A DNA stretch of 64,000 nucleotides. Origin: an uncultured Bacteroides sp. GTDB taxonomy: Bacteria > Bacteroidota > Bacteroidia > Bacteroidales > Bacteroidaceae. The stretch is taken from the NCBI GenBank assembly GCA_947074195.1, contig CAMTOS010000002.1, forward strand, positions 20,091-84,090. The letters run 5' to 3'. The translations under genes were made by a program, and so were the position numbers. Positions 32,764 to 41,215 of this stretch are shown here, one piece after another (the stretch's first letter is position 1; each line of letters begins with the position of its first letter). Below the pieces are notes generated by a model, which was not told where the DNA came from, ran no database searches, and saw nothing but the letters and a program-made list of their open reading frames with translations.

Positions 32764-34011
32764 ATGGCTGTAATTAAACCCTTTAAAGGAATTCGACCTC
32801 CTCAGGAGTTAGTTGAGCAAGTTGCTTCTCGTCCTTATGATGTACTAAATTCGGCTGAAGCCCGTGAGGAAGCAGCAGGAAATGAGAAGTCTCTTTACCA
32901 TATCATTAAACCCGAAATTGACTTTCCTGCAGGTACCGATGAACACGATGAATGTGTTTATCAGAAAGCCGCCGAAAACTTCAAAAAGTTTATGGATAAG
33001 GGCTGGTTGGTACAAGATCAGAAAGATAGTTATTACATCTATGCGCAAACCATGAACGGTAAAACGCAATATGGTTTGGTTGTCGGCGCTTATGTTCCCG
33101 ATTATATGAATGGGGTCATTAAGAAGCACGAACTTACACGCAGAGATAAGGAAGAAGACCGCATGAAGCATGTTCGTGTAACCGATGCAAATATCGAACC
33201 GGTGTTCTTTGCTTATCCGGATGATGCTGTGCTTGACGAGATTGTAAAGAAATATACGGCACAAAAGCCGGTTTATGACTTTGTGGCTCCGGGCGATGGC
33301 TTCGAACATAGTTTCTGGGTTATCGATAACGATGCCGATATAGCAACAATTACAGCTGAATTCGCAAAGATGCCGGCACTCTATATTGCCGATGGTCACC
33401 ACCGCTCAGCTGCTGCGGCACTGGTTGGGGCTGAAAAGGCGAAACAAAATCCTGATCATAAGGGTGATGAAGAATATAACTACTTCATGGCAGTTTGTTT
33501 CCCTGCAAATCAGCTTACGATTATCGACTATAATCGTGTGGTGAAAGACTTGAATGGCCTGACTCCTGAGGAGTTTTTGAAAGCGCTGAAACACAATTTC
33601 ATCGTGGAAGAAAAAGGTAAAGAAGTCTATAAGCCTGATACATTGCATAATTTTGGTCTCTATCTGGATGGTAAATGGTATAGCCTGACAGCTAAGCCCG
33701 GTACTTACAAAGATGAAGATCCGATTGGTGTTCTTGATGTAACCATCTCGTCTAACCTGATTCTGCATGATATTCTGGGAATTAAAGATCTTCGTTCAGA
33801 TAAGCGCATCGACTTCGTAGGCGGTATTCGTGGTTTAGAAGAATTAAGCAAAAGAGTGGATAGTGGCGAAATGGCTATGGCACTGGCATTATATCCGGTT
33901 TCAATGAAACAACTGATGGATATTGCCGATACCGACAATATTATGCCACCAAAAACTACCTGGTTCGAACCTAAACTACGTTCGGGACTGGTGATTCATT
34001 CTTTAGACTGA
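32764..34011 (+). CDS. DUF1015 family protein
   Basis: 'MAVIKPFKGIRPPQELVEQVASRPYDVL', 'ALYIADGHHRSAAA'. Start corrected from 32704 to the ATG at 32764. Confidence 0.88.
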   Translation: MAVIKPFKGIRPPQELVEQVASRPYDVLNSAEAREEAAGNEKSLYHIIKPEIDFPAGTDEHDECVYQKAAENFKKFMDKGWLVQDQKDSYYIYAQTMNGKTQYGLVVGAYVPDYMNGVIKKHELTRRDKEEDRMKHVRVTDANIEPVFFAYPDDAVLDEIVKKYTAQKPVYDFVAPGDGFEHSFWVIDNDADIATITAEFAKMPALYIADGHHRSAAAALVGAEKAKQNPDHKGDEEYNYFMAVCFPANQLTIIDYNRVVKDLNGLTPEEFLKALKHNFIVEEKGKEVYKPDTLHNFGLYLDGKWYSLTAKPGTYKDEDPIGVLDVTISSNLILHDILGIKDLRSDKRIDFVGGIRGLEELSKRVDSGEMAMALALYPVSMKQLMDIADTDNIMPPKTTWFEPKLRSGLVIHSLD

Positions 34012-34033
34012 TTAAAATTTAACAAACATCTAT

Positions 34034-34080
34034 AATGCGGCTCTTTCTTTTTTAAAGAATTGGCCGCATTTATTATTTTT
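34034..34080. terminator. Terminator hairpin
   Basis: aatgcggc/gccgcatt arms plus T-rich tract. Confidence 0.65.
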
Positions 34081-34121
34081 GTAGAATCAATTCGAATAAA
34101 ACTAAATAAAATATACTGATT

Positions 34122-34523
34122 ATGGGAAAAAAGAAGGATTACAGATTGCTGAATAAAGAACTCATGCTTAAGATTTGTAAAGAAGAAGATTCTCATCCGT
34201 TGCCAAATAAGATCTGGTACAAAGTTATCGAGAAAGGTACGGGCACTGCACATCCTGCACCAAACAGTCTGGTGATGGTCTATTACAAAGGCACTTTGGT
34301 CGATGGCAAAGAATTCGATAGCAATATGGCCAATTCTTACCCCGAAGCATTTCGTTTGAAAGACCTGATTGAAGGCTGGCAAATTGCTCTGATGCATATG
34401 GTTGCAGGTGATCACTGGATGGTTTATATCCCTGCTGATATGGGTTACGGCAACAAAAACAGCGGTCCGATTCCGGGTAATTCTACACTGATTTTCGAAA
34501 TTAAACTTGAAGGCATTGCCTGA
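34122..34523 (+). CDS. FKBP-type peptidyl-prolyl cis-trans isomerase
   Basis: 'SLVMVYYKGTLVDGKEFDS', 'YIPADMGYGNKNSGPIPGNSTLIFEIKL'. Confidence 0.92.
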   Translation: MGKKKDYRLLNKELMLKICKEEDSHPLPNKIWYKVIEKGTGTAHPAPNSLVMVYYKGTLVDGKEFDSNMANSYPEAFRLKDLIEGWQIALMHMVAGDHWMVYIPADMGYGNKNSGPIPGNSTLIFEIKLEGIA

Positions 34524-34539
34524 TAAGTTATAAATATTC

Positions 34540-34579
34540 AACCATCCTACGCGGTTTTCTAATCGCAGGATGGTTTTTT
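34540..34579. terminator. Terminator hairpin
   Basis: aaccatcct.../aggatggtt followed by T-tract. Confidence 0.75.
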
Positions 34580-34628
34580 CTTTCCTCTCATTTTCCCTGT
34601 CGTATCAAAATATTCTATCTTTGCATCT

Positions 34629-35240
34629 ATGAGCGAAGATACTTATAAAACGATTACCGATCTGTCCGAAGCTATTTACACCGAAAAGCGAAGCAAATTT
34701 ATTGCCATCGCTCTTCCGGTTCGTACGCTCGATGAGATTAAAACTCATCTGGAATTTTATCAGAAAAAATATTACGATGCACGCCATGTGTGCTATGCCT
34801 ATATGCTGGGCCCCGAGCGCAAAGACTTCCGTGCCAACGATAATGGCGAACCCTCCGGAACGGCAGGTAAACCCATTCTTGGTCAGATTCTTTCTCACGA
34901 ACTTACTGATATTCTTGTTGTGGTTGTCCGTTATTTTGGAGGTATCAAACTGGGCACCAGTGGGCTCATTGTGGCTTATCGCGAAGCGGCAGCCGAAGCT
35001 ATCAACGATGCTACGATTATCGAAAAGACAGTCGATCAGGAAGTTACCGTGCTCTTCGAATATCCTTTTATGAACAGCGTCATGCGTATTGTAAAAGAAG
35101 AAGAGCCCGAAATTGTATCACAAAGCTACGATATGGACTGTAGTATGACGCTGCGCATTCGCAGTTCGCTGATGTCAAAACTCCGTGCACGATTAGAGAA
35201 AGTAGAGACTTTGCGATTCGAAGATTCAGAAGAATCGTAA
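34629..35240 (+). CDS. YigZ/IMPACT family protein
   Basis: 'EKRSKFIAIA', 'DARHVCYAYMLG', 'NDNGEPSGTAGKPIL', 'VVRYFGGIKLGTSGLI'. Confidence 0.94.
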   Translation: MSEDTYKTITDLSEAIYTEKRSKFIAIALPVRTLDEIKTHLEFYQKKYYDARHVCYAYMLGPERKDFRANDNGEPSGTAGKPILGQILSHELTDILVVVVRYFGGIKLGTSGLIVAYREAAAEAINDATIIEKTVDQEVTVLFEYPFMNSVMRIVKEEEPEIVSQSYDMDCSMTLRIRSSLMSKLRARLEKVETLRFEDSEES

Positions 35241-35315
35241 TAGGGTATGCAACTTCAGGCATGTTTTATTGTTATATTTTTATTCAATCCTTTTTAAAAA
35301 TAAAATCCTTTATAT

Positions 35316-36404
35316 ATGGCTTTTGAAGCAACAAAGAAAGAGTGGGGCGAAATCTACGCCTTTTTCCGTATTCTGGCCGATGGCAGCGTAACAATGGGTA
35401 CGCCCGATTTGAAAGATGCCGGCGAAACCGTATGGCCTGTGGCATACATTCTTCGTGAAGAGCACGATGGCGAACGCCGTTATTACATAGAAGAAAATGT
35501 GGTACGCATCGTTTCCGAGCAGGGTGAAAAAACTGTGGAACGTGAAGATTTTGATGCAGTGGCTGCTATCATACTTCGTGCCATAAAAGAAGCCGAAACC
35601 AATGATGTAAATTCACCCGAAGGGGTTGAGGAGTTTCTGGATAATCTGGCTATCTTCGATCTGGAAGCCAAAACACAGGATCGTACCGATTTCTCTATTG
35701 CTTTCTGGCATGCCAATGTGCCGGTATCGGGTTTTGTGGTTCGTTCTCGTTTGGGTACAATGACTCCACTGCTTGATGGTGGCCGAAGCGCTAATCTGAA
35801 GTTCGAGCAAACCGGCGTGAAATTTTCTTCGCCTACGGTAAATAAAGTCAATGCCACTCCCGAAACTACTCACGAAGTGGCCGAGCGTATGGAGATGATT
35901 CAGCGCTTAGGCGGTGTTTTGCGTTATTCGGATGTTGCTGACAGAGTTTTCCGTTGTAATCTTCTGATGATCGACTTACACTTCCCGCGTATGCTGGCCG
36001 AAATGCTTCGCATCATGCACCTCGATGGTATTACTCGCATCAGTGAGCTTACAGAAATGATGAAGCAGGTAAATCCACTCAAGATAAAAGATGAGCTCAT
36101 CAATAAACATGGTTATTATGAGTTTAAAATGAAGCAATTTCTCATGGCGCTGGCTATGGGAATGCGTCCGGCAAAGATTTATAACGGCACCGATTCTGCA
36201 GTAGAAGGTATGCTTCTTATTGATGGAAAGGGTAAGGTATATGGCTTTCATAAAAATCTGCGTACTGAATTCGAAGAATTCTTATTGAAGAATACGCGCT
36301 TTGAAATTGGTGCTCTCGAAAAAGATAAATACGGATTCCTCGAACGTGAAAACGGGGTCTATTACTTTAAACTGAATGCAAAAATCGGATTTGTTAAACG
36401 ATAA
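35316..36404 (+). CDS. HpaII-family restriction endonuclease homologue
   Basis: Overall sequence flavour of the RE_HpaII family: 'KKEWGEIYAFFRILADGSV...WPVAYILREEHDGERRYYIEE', 'IDLHFPRMLAEMLRIMHLDGITRISELTEMMKQVNPL'. Family assigned from memory; needs a profile search. Confidence 0.6.
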   Translation: MAFEATKKEWGEIYAFFRILADGSVTMGTPDLKDAGETVWPVAYILREEHDGERRYYIEENVVRIVSEQGEKTVEREDFDAVAAIILRAIKEAETNDVNSPEGVEEFLDNLAIFDLEAKTQDRTDFSIAFWHANVPVSGFVVRSRLGTMTPLLDGGRSANLKFEQTGVKFSSPTVNKVNATPETTHEVAERMEMIQRLGGVLRYSDVADRVFRCNLLMIDLHFPRMLAEMLRIMHLDGITRISELTEMMKQVNPLKIKDELINKHGYYEFKMKQFLMALAMGMRPAKIYNGTDSAVEGMLLIDGKGKVYGFHKNLRTEFEEFLLKNTRFEIGALEKDKYGFLERENGVYYFKLNAKIGFVKR

Positions 36405-36419
36405 AACCATAAATCAACA

Positions 36420-36986
36420 ATGAACAATATAATTCTTCAGACTATAAAAAAACGTCGTAGTACAAGGGTATATACCCAACAACCTCTTGGCGAAACAGAA
36501 CTTAAACAGATTCTCGAAGCTGGCGTTTATGCGCCTTCGGGCATGAATTACCAAACCTGGCATTTCACGGCTATTATTAGCGGAGAGAAATTGCACAAAC
36601 TCAATGAGCTGATAAGAAAGGCTTTTGCAAAGAGTGAAGAAAAGAAATTGCAGGAACGTGGAAATAACCCGGATTACTGTTGCTATTATCATGCACCGGC
36701 ATTGGTGATTGTATCTAACGAACCTACACAATGGTGGGCGCCAATGGATTGTGCCTGTGCTATAGAGAATATGTTTCTGGCCGCTACTTCTTTAGGAGTT
36801 GCATCTTGCTGGATTAATCAGTTGGGGCAAACCTGCGATGACGAAGAGGTCCGTAATTACATTACCAGTCTGGGTATACCTGCAAATCATAAGGTATATG
36901 GCTGTGTAGCATTGGGATATGCTGATGAAACTGTATCTCCAAAAGAAAAAATACTCAAGGATGATACCATCAATATTGTTCGTTAA
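36420..36986 (+). CDS. Nitroreductase family protein
   Basis: 'IKKRRSTRVYTQQPLGETELKQILEAGVYAPSGMNYQTWHF', 'GVASCWINQLGQ'. Confidence 0.93.
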   Translation: MNNIILQTIKKRRSTRVYTQQPLGETELKQILEAGVYAPSGMNYQTWHFTAIISGEKLHKLNELIRKAFAKSEEKKLQERGNNPDYCCYYHAPALVIVSNEPTQWWAPMDCACAIENMFLAATSLGVASCWINQLGQTCDDEEVRNYITSLGIPANHKVYGCVALGYADETVSPKEKILKDDTINIVR

Positions 36987-37041
36987 TTAACCGTTTACTG
37001 GCTAGCCTTTGACAGTCTCTTGTCAAGCCTTTGCCAACATG

Positions 37042-37086
37042 CAGGGAAACCTTTGCCAACAAGCTGGCAAAGGTTTCCCTGTTTTT
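37042..37086 (+). terminator. Strong terminator hairpin, 17-bp perfect stem
   Basis: cagggaaacctttgcca/tggcaaaggtttccctg, 6-nt loop, T5. Confidence 0.8.
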
Positions 37087-37162
37087 AGTAAAATATTTGT
37101 CAGAAACATGCTGCTTTCTGAGTTCGACATAAGTGTATTTATCCTTCGAAAAGCGTATATAG

Positions 37163-37178
37163 CCTACATTTATGTAGG
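37163..37178. promoter_or_regulatory. Palindromic operator/UAS candidate CCTACATttATGTAGG
   Basis: Perfect 7-2-7 inverted repeat upstream of the molbindin gene; same core TACAT-NN-ATGTA as at 44080, 50335 and the 53.1-53.2 kb sites. Confidence 0.6.
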
Positions 37179-37374
37179 ATTAAATATATCTTCATTATTT
37201 CACTTCTATGATTAAAAATAAATAACACATCTGCCCCGAATATATCCTCTTTTGGTTATGAAGATTTCTTTGTAAAATAAATAAATTTGCAACGATTTAA
37301 GAAACTCTGCTAAAGCGGTATTTGGGATACTTCTTTATACTCTTATCCCATTCATTTTTTATTAAAGTGTTATT

Positions 37375-37791
37375 ATGAAAATTAGTGCAAGAAATCAATT
37401 CGCCGGAAAAATTATTTCTGTTGTTGAAGGTGCAGTGAGTAGCGCAGTTATTATTGACGTAGATGGTGTTCATATTTACGGAACAATTTCAAAAGCTGCT
37501 GTAGAAGATCTTAAATTGGAAGTTGGTGGTGAGGCTATCGCTATCATTAAAGCTACAGAGGTGATGATCGCTTTGGGTGATTTCATCATCAGCGCACGCA
37601 ATAAATTCAGCGGTAAGATTACCTCTGTTACAGAAGGTGCAGTAAACTCGGTAGTTACTTTGTCTTTTGGACAGGATAAAGTTATCACTTCAATCATCTC
37701 TAACAATGCTGTGAAAGAGCTTGGTTTGAAAGAAGGTAAAGAAGCTGTTGCTGTAGTTAAAGCAACTTCAGTAATGTTTGGTGTAGAATAA
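37375..37791 (+). CDS. Tandem Mop/TOBE-domain molybdate-binding protein (molbindin)
   Basis: Two copies of the Mop pattern: 'SARNQFAGKIISVVEGAVSSAV...' and 'SARNKFSGKITSVTEGAVNSVV...'. Confidence 0.92.
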   Translation: MKISARNQFAGKIISVVEGAVSSAVIIDVDGVHIYGTISKAAVEDLKLEVGGEAIAIIKATEVMIALGDFIISARNKFSGKITSVTEGAVNSVVTLSFGQDKVITSIISNNAVKELGLKEGKEAVAVVKATSVMFGVE

Positions 37792-37961
37792 AAAAAGAAA
37801 ATTGAAGTCACTTCCTGCGGGGGAGTGGATATTCATATATTGCATCAAAGAAATAACGGTACAAGGCCTGATGATATGTCAGTCCATTGTACCGTTTTCA
37901 CTTTGGGAAACTCTGTTTTAGTTTATTGCATTAGGTATATATAACTGAAAAATGAATTCTT

Positions 37962-38363
37962 TTAATCACTGCATTTCTCTTCCGTTTTGCAGTCGTCACA
38001 CTTGCCACCACATAGCTTATTATTTTCAAGGGCTTCTTCGGTTGAGTAAAAGTTTAGTTTATCAGCTTTAAGCAGTTTAAGATTACTCTGCAAATCGGCT
38101 CCGTTACTTTTGTAGACAGCAATGCCATTATCGCGAAAGAGGTTGAGAGCCAGTAGTTGCATTTCCTGCGTAAGTACCGCATAAATACCCTCTTCTTTAA
38201 GGCGTTTGGTAATTTTACTTCCCGGCGGAATAATCTCTCTCCAGTTCGTAAAGATGCAAGCCTCTTTTAACTCTTTATCTCTGTCGTAAATACATACATC
38301 AGGTGTTTCATTGAATCCCGAAGCGATGGTATGATTTTCTTTAACGGGTATAATAATTTTCAT
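37962..38363 (-). CDS. NifX/NifB-C-terminal-type FeMo-cofactor-binding domain protein with Cys-rich tail
   Basis: 'MKIIIPVKENHTIASGFNETPDVCIYD' dinitrogenase Fe-Mo cofactor domain; tail 'CGGKCDDCKTEEKCSD'; end of nif/mod operon. Confidence 0.75.
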   Translation of the reverse strand: MKIIIPVKENHTIASGFNETPDVCIYDRDKELKEACIFTNWREIIPPGSKITKRLKEEGIYAVLTQEMQLLALNLFRDNGIAVYKSNGADLQSNLKLLKADKLNFYSTEEALENNKLCGGKCDDCKTEEKCSD

Positions 38364-38370
38364 AATAACA

Positions 38371-39000
38371 TCATGTTAAACTTATAATACGGTCGCCCAT
38401 TTTCTCGGCTTCATCCTTATCATGTGTCACCATAATACTGATGCCATCCATAAACTTATGGGCTTTTAAAATTTCATCCTGAAGAGATTCTCTCATTTGC
38501 CAGTCGATTGATGAAAGAGGTTCGTCAAGAAGCAAAACAGAGGGTTTCGAGGCAAGTGCACGAGCCAGTGCAACACGTTGTTTCTGGCCACCCGATAATT
38601 TAATGGGGTGTACTTTCTCAAGATTGTGCAGTCCAAATATATCAATCAGATATTTCACCATCTCTTTATCTTTTTCTTTTTGAGCATAAGATATGTTTTG
38701 CTCCACATTCATATTGGGGAAGAGGGCAAAGTCCTGAAACATATAAGCTATATTCCTTTTCTGCGGAGGCATATTCTTTTTTGTTTTCGAATCGAACCAG
38801 ATATCTTCACCGTATTTCACCATTCCTTCATCGGGCATTACCAGTCCTGCCAGGATTCTTAGCAAAGTACTCTTTCCGCTTCCCGACTGTCCCACGAGCG
38901 AGATGAATTCTCCTTTTTTAAAATCATCTTTAAATATTAGAAATCGTTCTCCTTCGGTGGTCAGCATCTTTCTTTTGATATCGATATATAATGATTTCAT
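38371..39000 (-). CDS. modC: Molybdate ABC transporter ATP-binding protein (ModC-like, no TOBE domain)
   Basis: 'LVGQSGSGKSTLLRILAG', 'LSGGQKQRVALARALASKPSVLLLDEPLSSID', next to modB. Confidence 0.85.
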   Translation of the reverse strand: MKSLYIDIKRKMLTTEGERFLIFKDDFKKGEFISLVGQSGSGKSTLLRILAGLVMPDEGMVKYGEDIWFDSKTKKNMPPQKRNIAYMFQDFALFPNMNVEQNISYAQKEKDKEMVKYLIDIFGLHNLEKVHPIKLSGGQKQRVALARALASKPSVLLLDEPLSSIDWQMRESLQDEILKAHKFMDGISIMVTHDKDEAEKMGDRIISLT

Positions 39001-39671
39001 AATCTGCGGCGTTTGTTAATGCTATAAATAGTAGTAAGTACAATAAATGAAATGATGAAGAGCGTAAAAGCATATTTGTTGGCCTGATCGTAGTTGAGCG
39101 ACTGAACTTCGTCATACAGTGCGATAGACGCAACGCGGGTATCTCCCGGCATATTTCCGCCAACCATCAGCACAATACCAAATTCTCCGATGCAGTGTGC
39201 AAAGGTCATGGCAATAGCAGTGATTATATTTCCTTTTATATTGGGCAGTAATACCCTGAAAAAAGTCTCGACTTTTCCTTTACCCATGGTATAAGATGCT
39301 TCGCGGAAACTGGTAGGGAGTAGGGTTAACCCATTCTGGAGAGGTTGTATCATATATGGAAATGAGCAGATGATACTGGCAATCAAGACTCCGGTAAATG
39401 AAAACGCAAGACGAATATTGAATGTATTTTCCAGCCACGCACCGAAAAAGTTTTGCGGACTATAAGCCACAAGAATGTAAAAACCCAGTACGGTGGGCGG
39501 TAATACCATGGGCATACATATTATAGCTTCGATAGCACTTTTACCTCTGAACTTACTGAATGAGAGAAAATAGGCTATCGGCAGTCCGATAATTAATAAA
39601 ACCACAGTTGTCCAGAAGGCTAATCGTCCTGTGGTGAGTAGGGTTTGCAGAAATTCACTGTCGGCTATCAT
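38997..39671 (-). CDS. modB: Molybdate ABC transporter permease
   Basis: 'IICMPMVLPPTVLGFYILV', 'AHCIGEFGIVLMVGGNMPGDTRVASIALYD'. Confidence 0.92.
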   Translation of the reverse strand: MIADSEFLQTLLTTGRLAFWTTVVLLIIGLPIAYFLSFSKFRGKSAIEAIICMPMVLPPTVLGFYILVAYSPQNFFGAWLENTFNIRLAFSFTGVLIASIICSFPYMIQPLQNGLTLLPTSFREASYTMGKGKVETFFRVLLPNIKGNIITAIAMTFAHCIGEFGIVLMVGGNMPGDTRVASIALYDEVQSLNYDQANKYAFTLFIISFIVLTTIYSINKRRRL

Positions 39672-39748
39672 ATTTGCTTTATTACTGATGAAACAATCTT
39701 TTATCCTTATTACGTTATTGCGATTTAAGATATCGCTCTTTAAAAAAA

Positions 39749-40873
39749 TCAGATTATGCTCTGATAGATGTTTAATATTTCGCTTTCATTTAGCGAACGC
39801 TTTTTTTCAATCGATATATGTTTTACCTGTTGTAACATACGCATACCATCATCTTTTGTAATCTGTACTCCTTTCTGATGGAGAAAAGAGATCAACGCAT
39901 GACTTCCGCTATGTTTTCCAAAAACAAGTGCCGGTTGCTGCGTACCAATCATATCTGGTTTTAGAATTTGATAAGAATCCGGGTTTTTGATTATAGAGCT
40001 GGTATGAATTCCCGATTCATGACACATGGCCATTTCACCGGTAATGGGTTTTGCAACGGAGTTATTCCGGCCCGAAGCTTTTTCGACAAATGCAGATAAT
40101 TCAGAAAAGTATGCTGTATTTAATCCGCAATCATAATTCATGCTTAACTGCAATGCCATTACCAATTCTTCCAAAGGCGTATTGCCGGCACGTTCCCCAA
40201 GTCCGTTTACCGTTACGCTCACAGCCTTAGCGCCCGATGTTACGGCAGTAAGTGCATTGGCTGTAGCCATTCCCAGGTCATTGTGACCATGAAATTCAAA
40301 TATCATTTCAGGATAATCCGAAGATAACTTCCTGAAAAGCCGGGCCACGGTATACGGATTCATAATACCGACAGTATCGGCAATCCGTATTCTTGAAACT
40401 TCATTGAACTTCGCTGCCGAGATGAAATCGTTCAGGAAAGAACTGTCAGCTCTGGAGGCATCCTGTGCACCGATGCTTACAAATTCAAAACGGTCGCGGG
40501 CATATTGCGTCAAAGATTCGATGGAGTTCAGCACCCACGAGCGGCTTTTGCCTAAAAGATGAATATGCTGATCGGAAACGGGTAGCGAAATATGCACTCT
40601 CTGACAATGTGCGTTGCAAGCAGCATCAATATCTTTTTTCTTTGCCCGGCACCAGCCAAGCGATTTAAATCTGAATCCCGCATTACACAACATCCGGATG
40701 TCAGAAGCTTCTCTTTCAGACATTCCCGGCATACCGATTTCAATTTCAGGAACACCTGTTTTGTCGAGCATTTCGGCAATCTTTAGTTTTTCCTGCAATG
40801 AAAATACCACTCCGGGTGCCTGTTCGCCATCCCGGAGAGTGGTATCAACGATATGTAAAGCCAAGGGTTTCAT
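39749..40873 (-). CDS. nifV: Homocitrate synthase
   Basis: 'HIVDTTLRDGEQAPGVVFSLQEKL', 'FHGHNDLGMATANALTA', 'NGLGERAGNTPLEE'. Preferred start ATG at 40873 (ATGA overlap with upstream stop). Confidence 0.92.
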   Translation of the reverse strand: MKPLALHIVDTTLRDGEQAPGVVFSLQEKLKIAEMLDKTGVPEIEIGMPGMSEREASDIRMLCNAGFRFKSLGWCRAKKKDIDAACNAHCQRVHISLPVSDQHIHLLGKSRSWVLNSIESLTQYARDRFEFVSIGAQDASRADSSFLNDFISAAKFNEVSRIRIADTVGIMNPYTVARLFRKLSSDYPEMIFEFHGHNDLGMATANALTAVTSGAKAVSVTVNGLGERAGNTPLEELVMALQLSMNYDCGLNTAYFSELSAFVEKASGRNNSVAKPITGEMAMCHESGIHTSSIIKNPDSYQILKPDMIGTQQPALVFGKHSGSHALISFLHQKGVQITKDDGMRMLQQVKHISIEKKRSLNESEILNIYQSII

Positions 40874-41178
40874 TCGGAGATAAGGTATTTCTGACAAGCT
40901 TCTCCTTCCTCGAGCGCATCGAGAATAGCATCAATCGCATCCTCGGTTTCAACTTCACCATACCAGAAATTGTTGGGCTGAATCACGATAACCGGCCCCT
41001 GTGAACAGATATTAAGACAACCTGTGGTAGACACTGCCACATCGAGTCCGCGGTCAGAACATTCCTCCATTAAATATTGTAGCAGAGTAGGCGCTCCTTT
41101 TTTGTTGCACGCCCCTTGTGCATCTCCGGCCATGCGGAAAGAGTTGCATACCAGAATATGATAATTAGGCTTTTTCAT
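40870..41178 (-). CDS. Thioredoxin-like [2Fe-2S] ferredoxin
   Basis: 'HILVCNSFRMAGDAQGACNKKGAPTLLQYLMEECSDRGLDVAVSTTGCLNICSQGPVIVIQPNNFWYGEV'. Confidence 0.9.
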   Translation of the reverse strand: MKKPNYHILVCNSFRMAGDAQGACNKKGAPTLLQYLMEECSDRGLDVAVSTTGCLNICSQGPVIVIQPNNFWYGEVETEDAIDAILDALEEGEACQKYLISE

Positions 41179-41215
41179 TTGATGTAATTTTTAAGATTAG
41201 AATAAAATTTATTTA

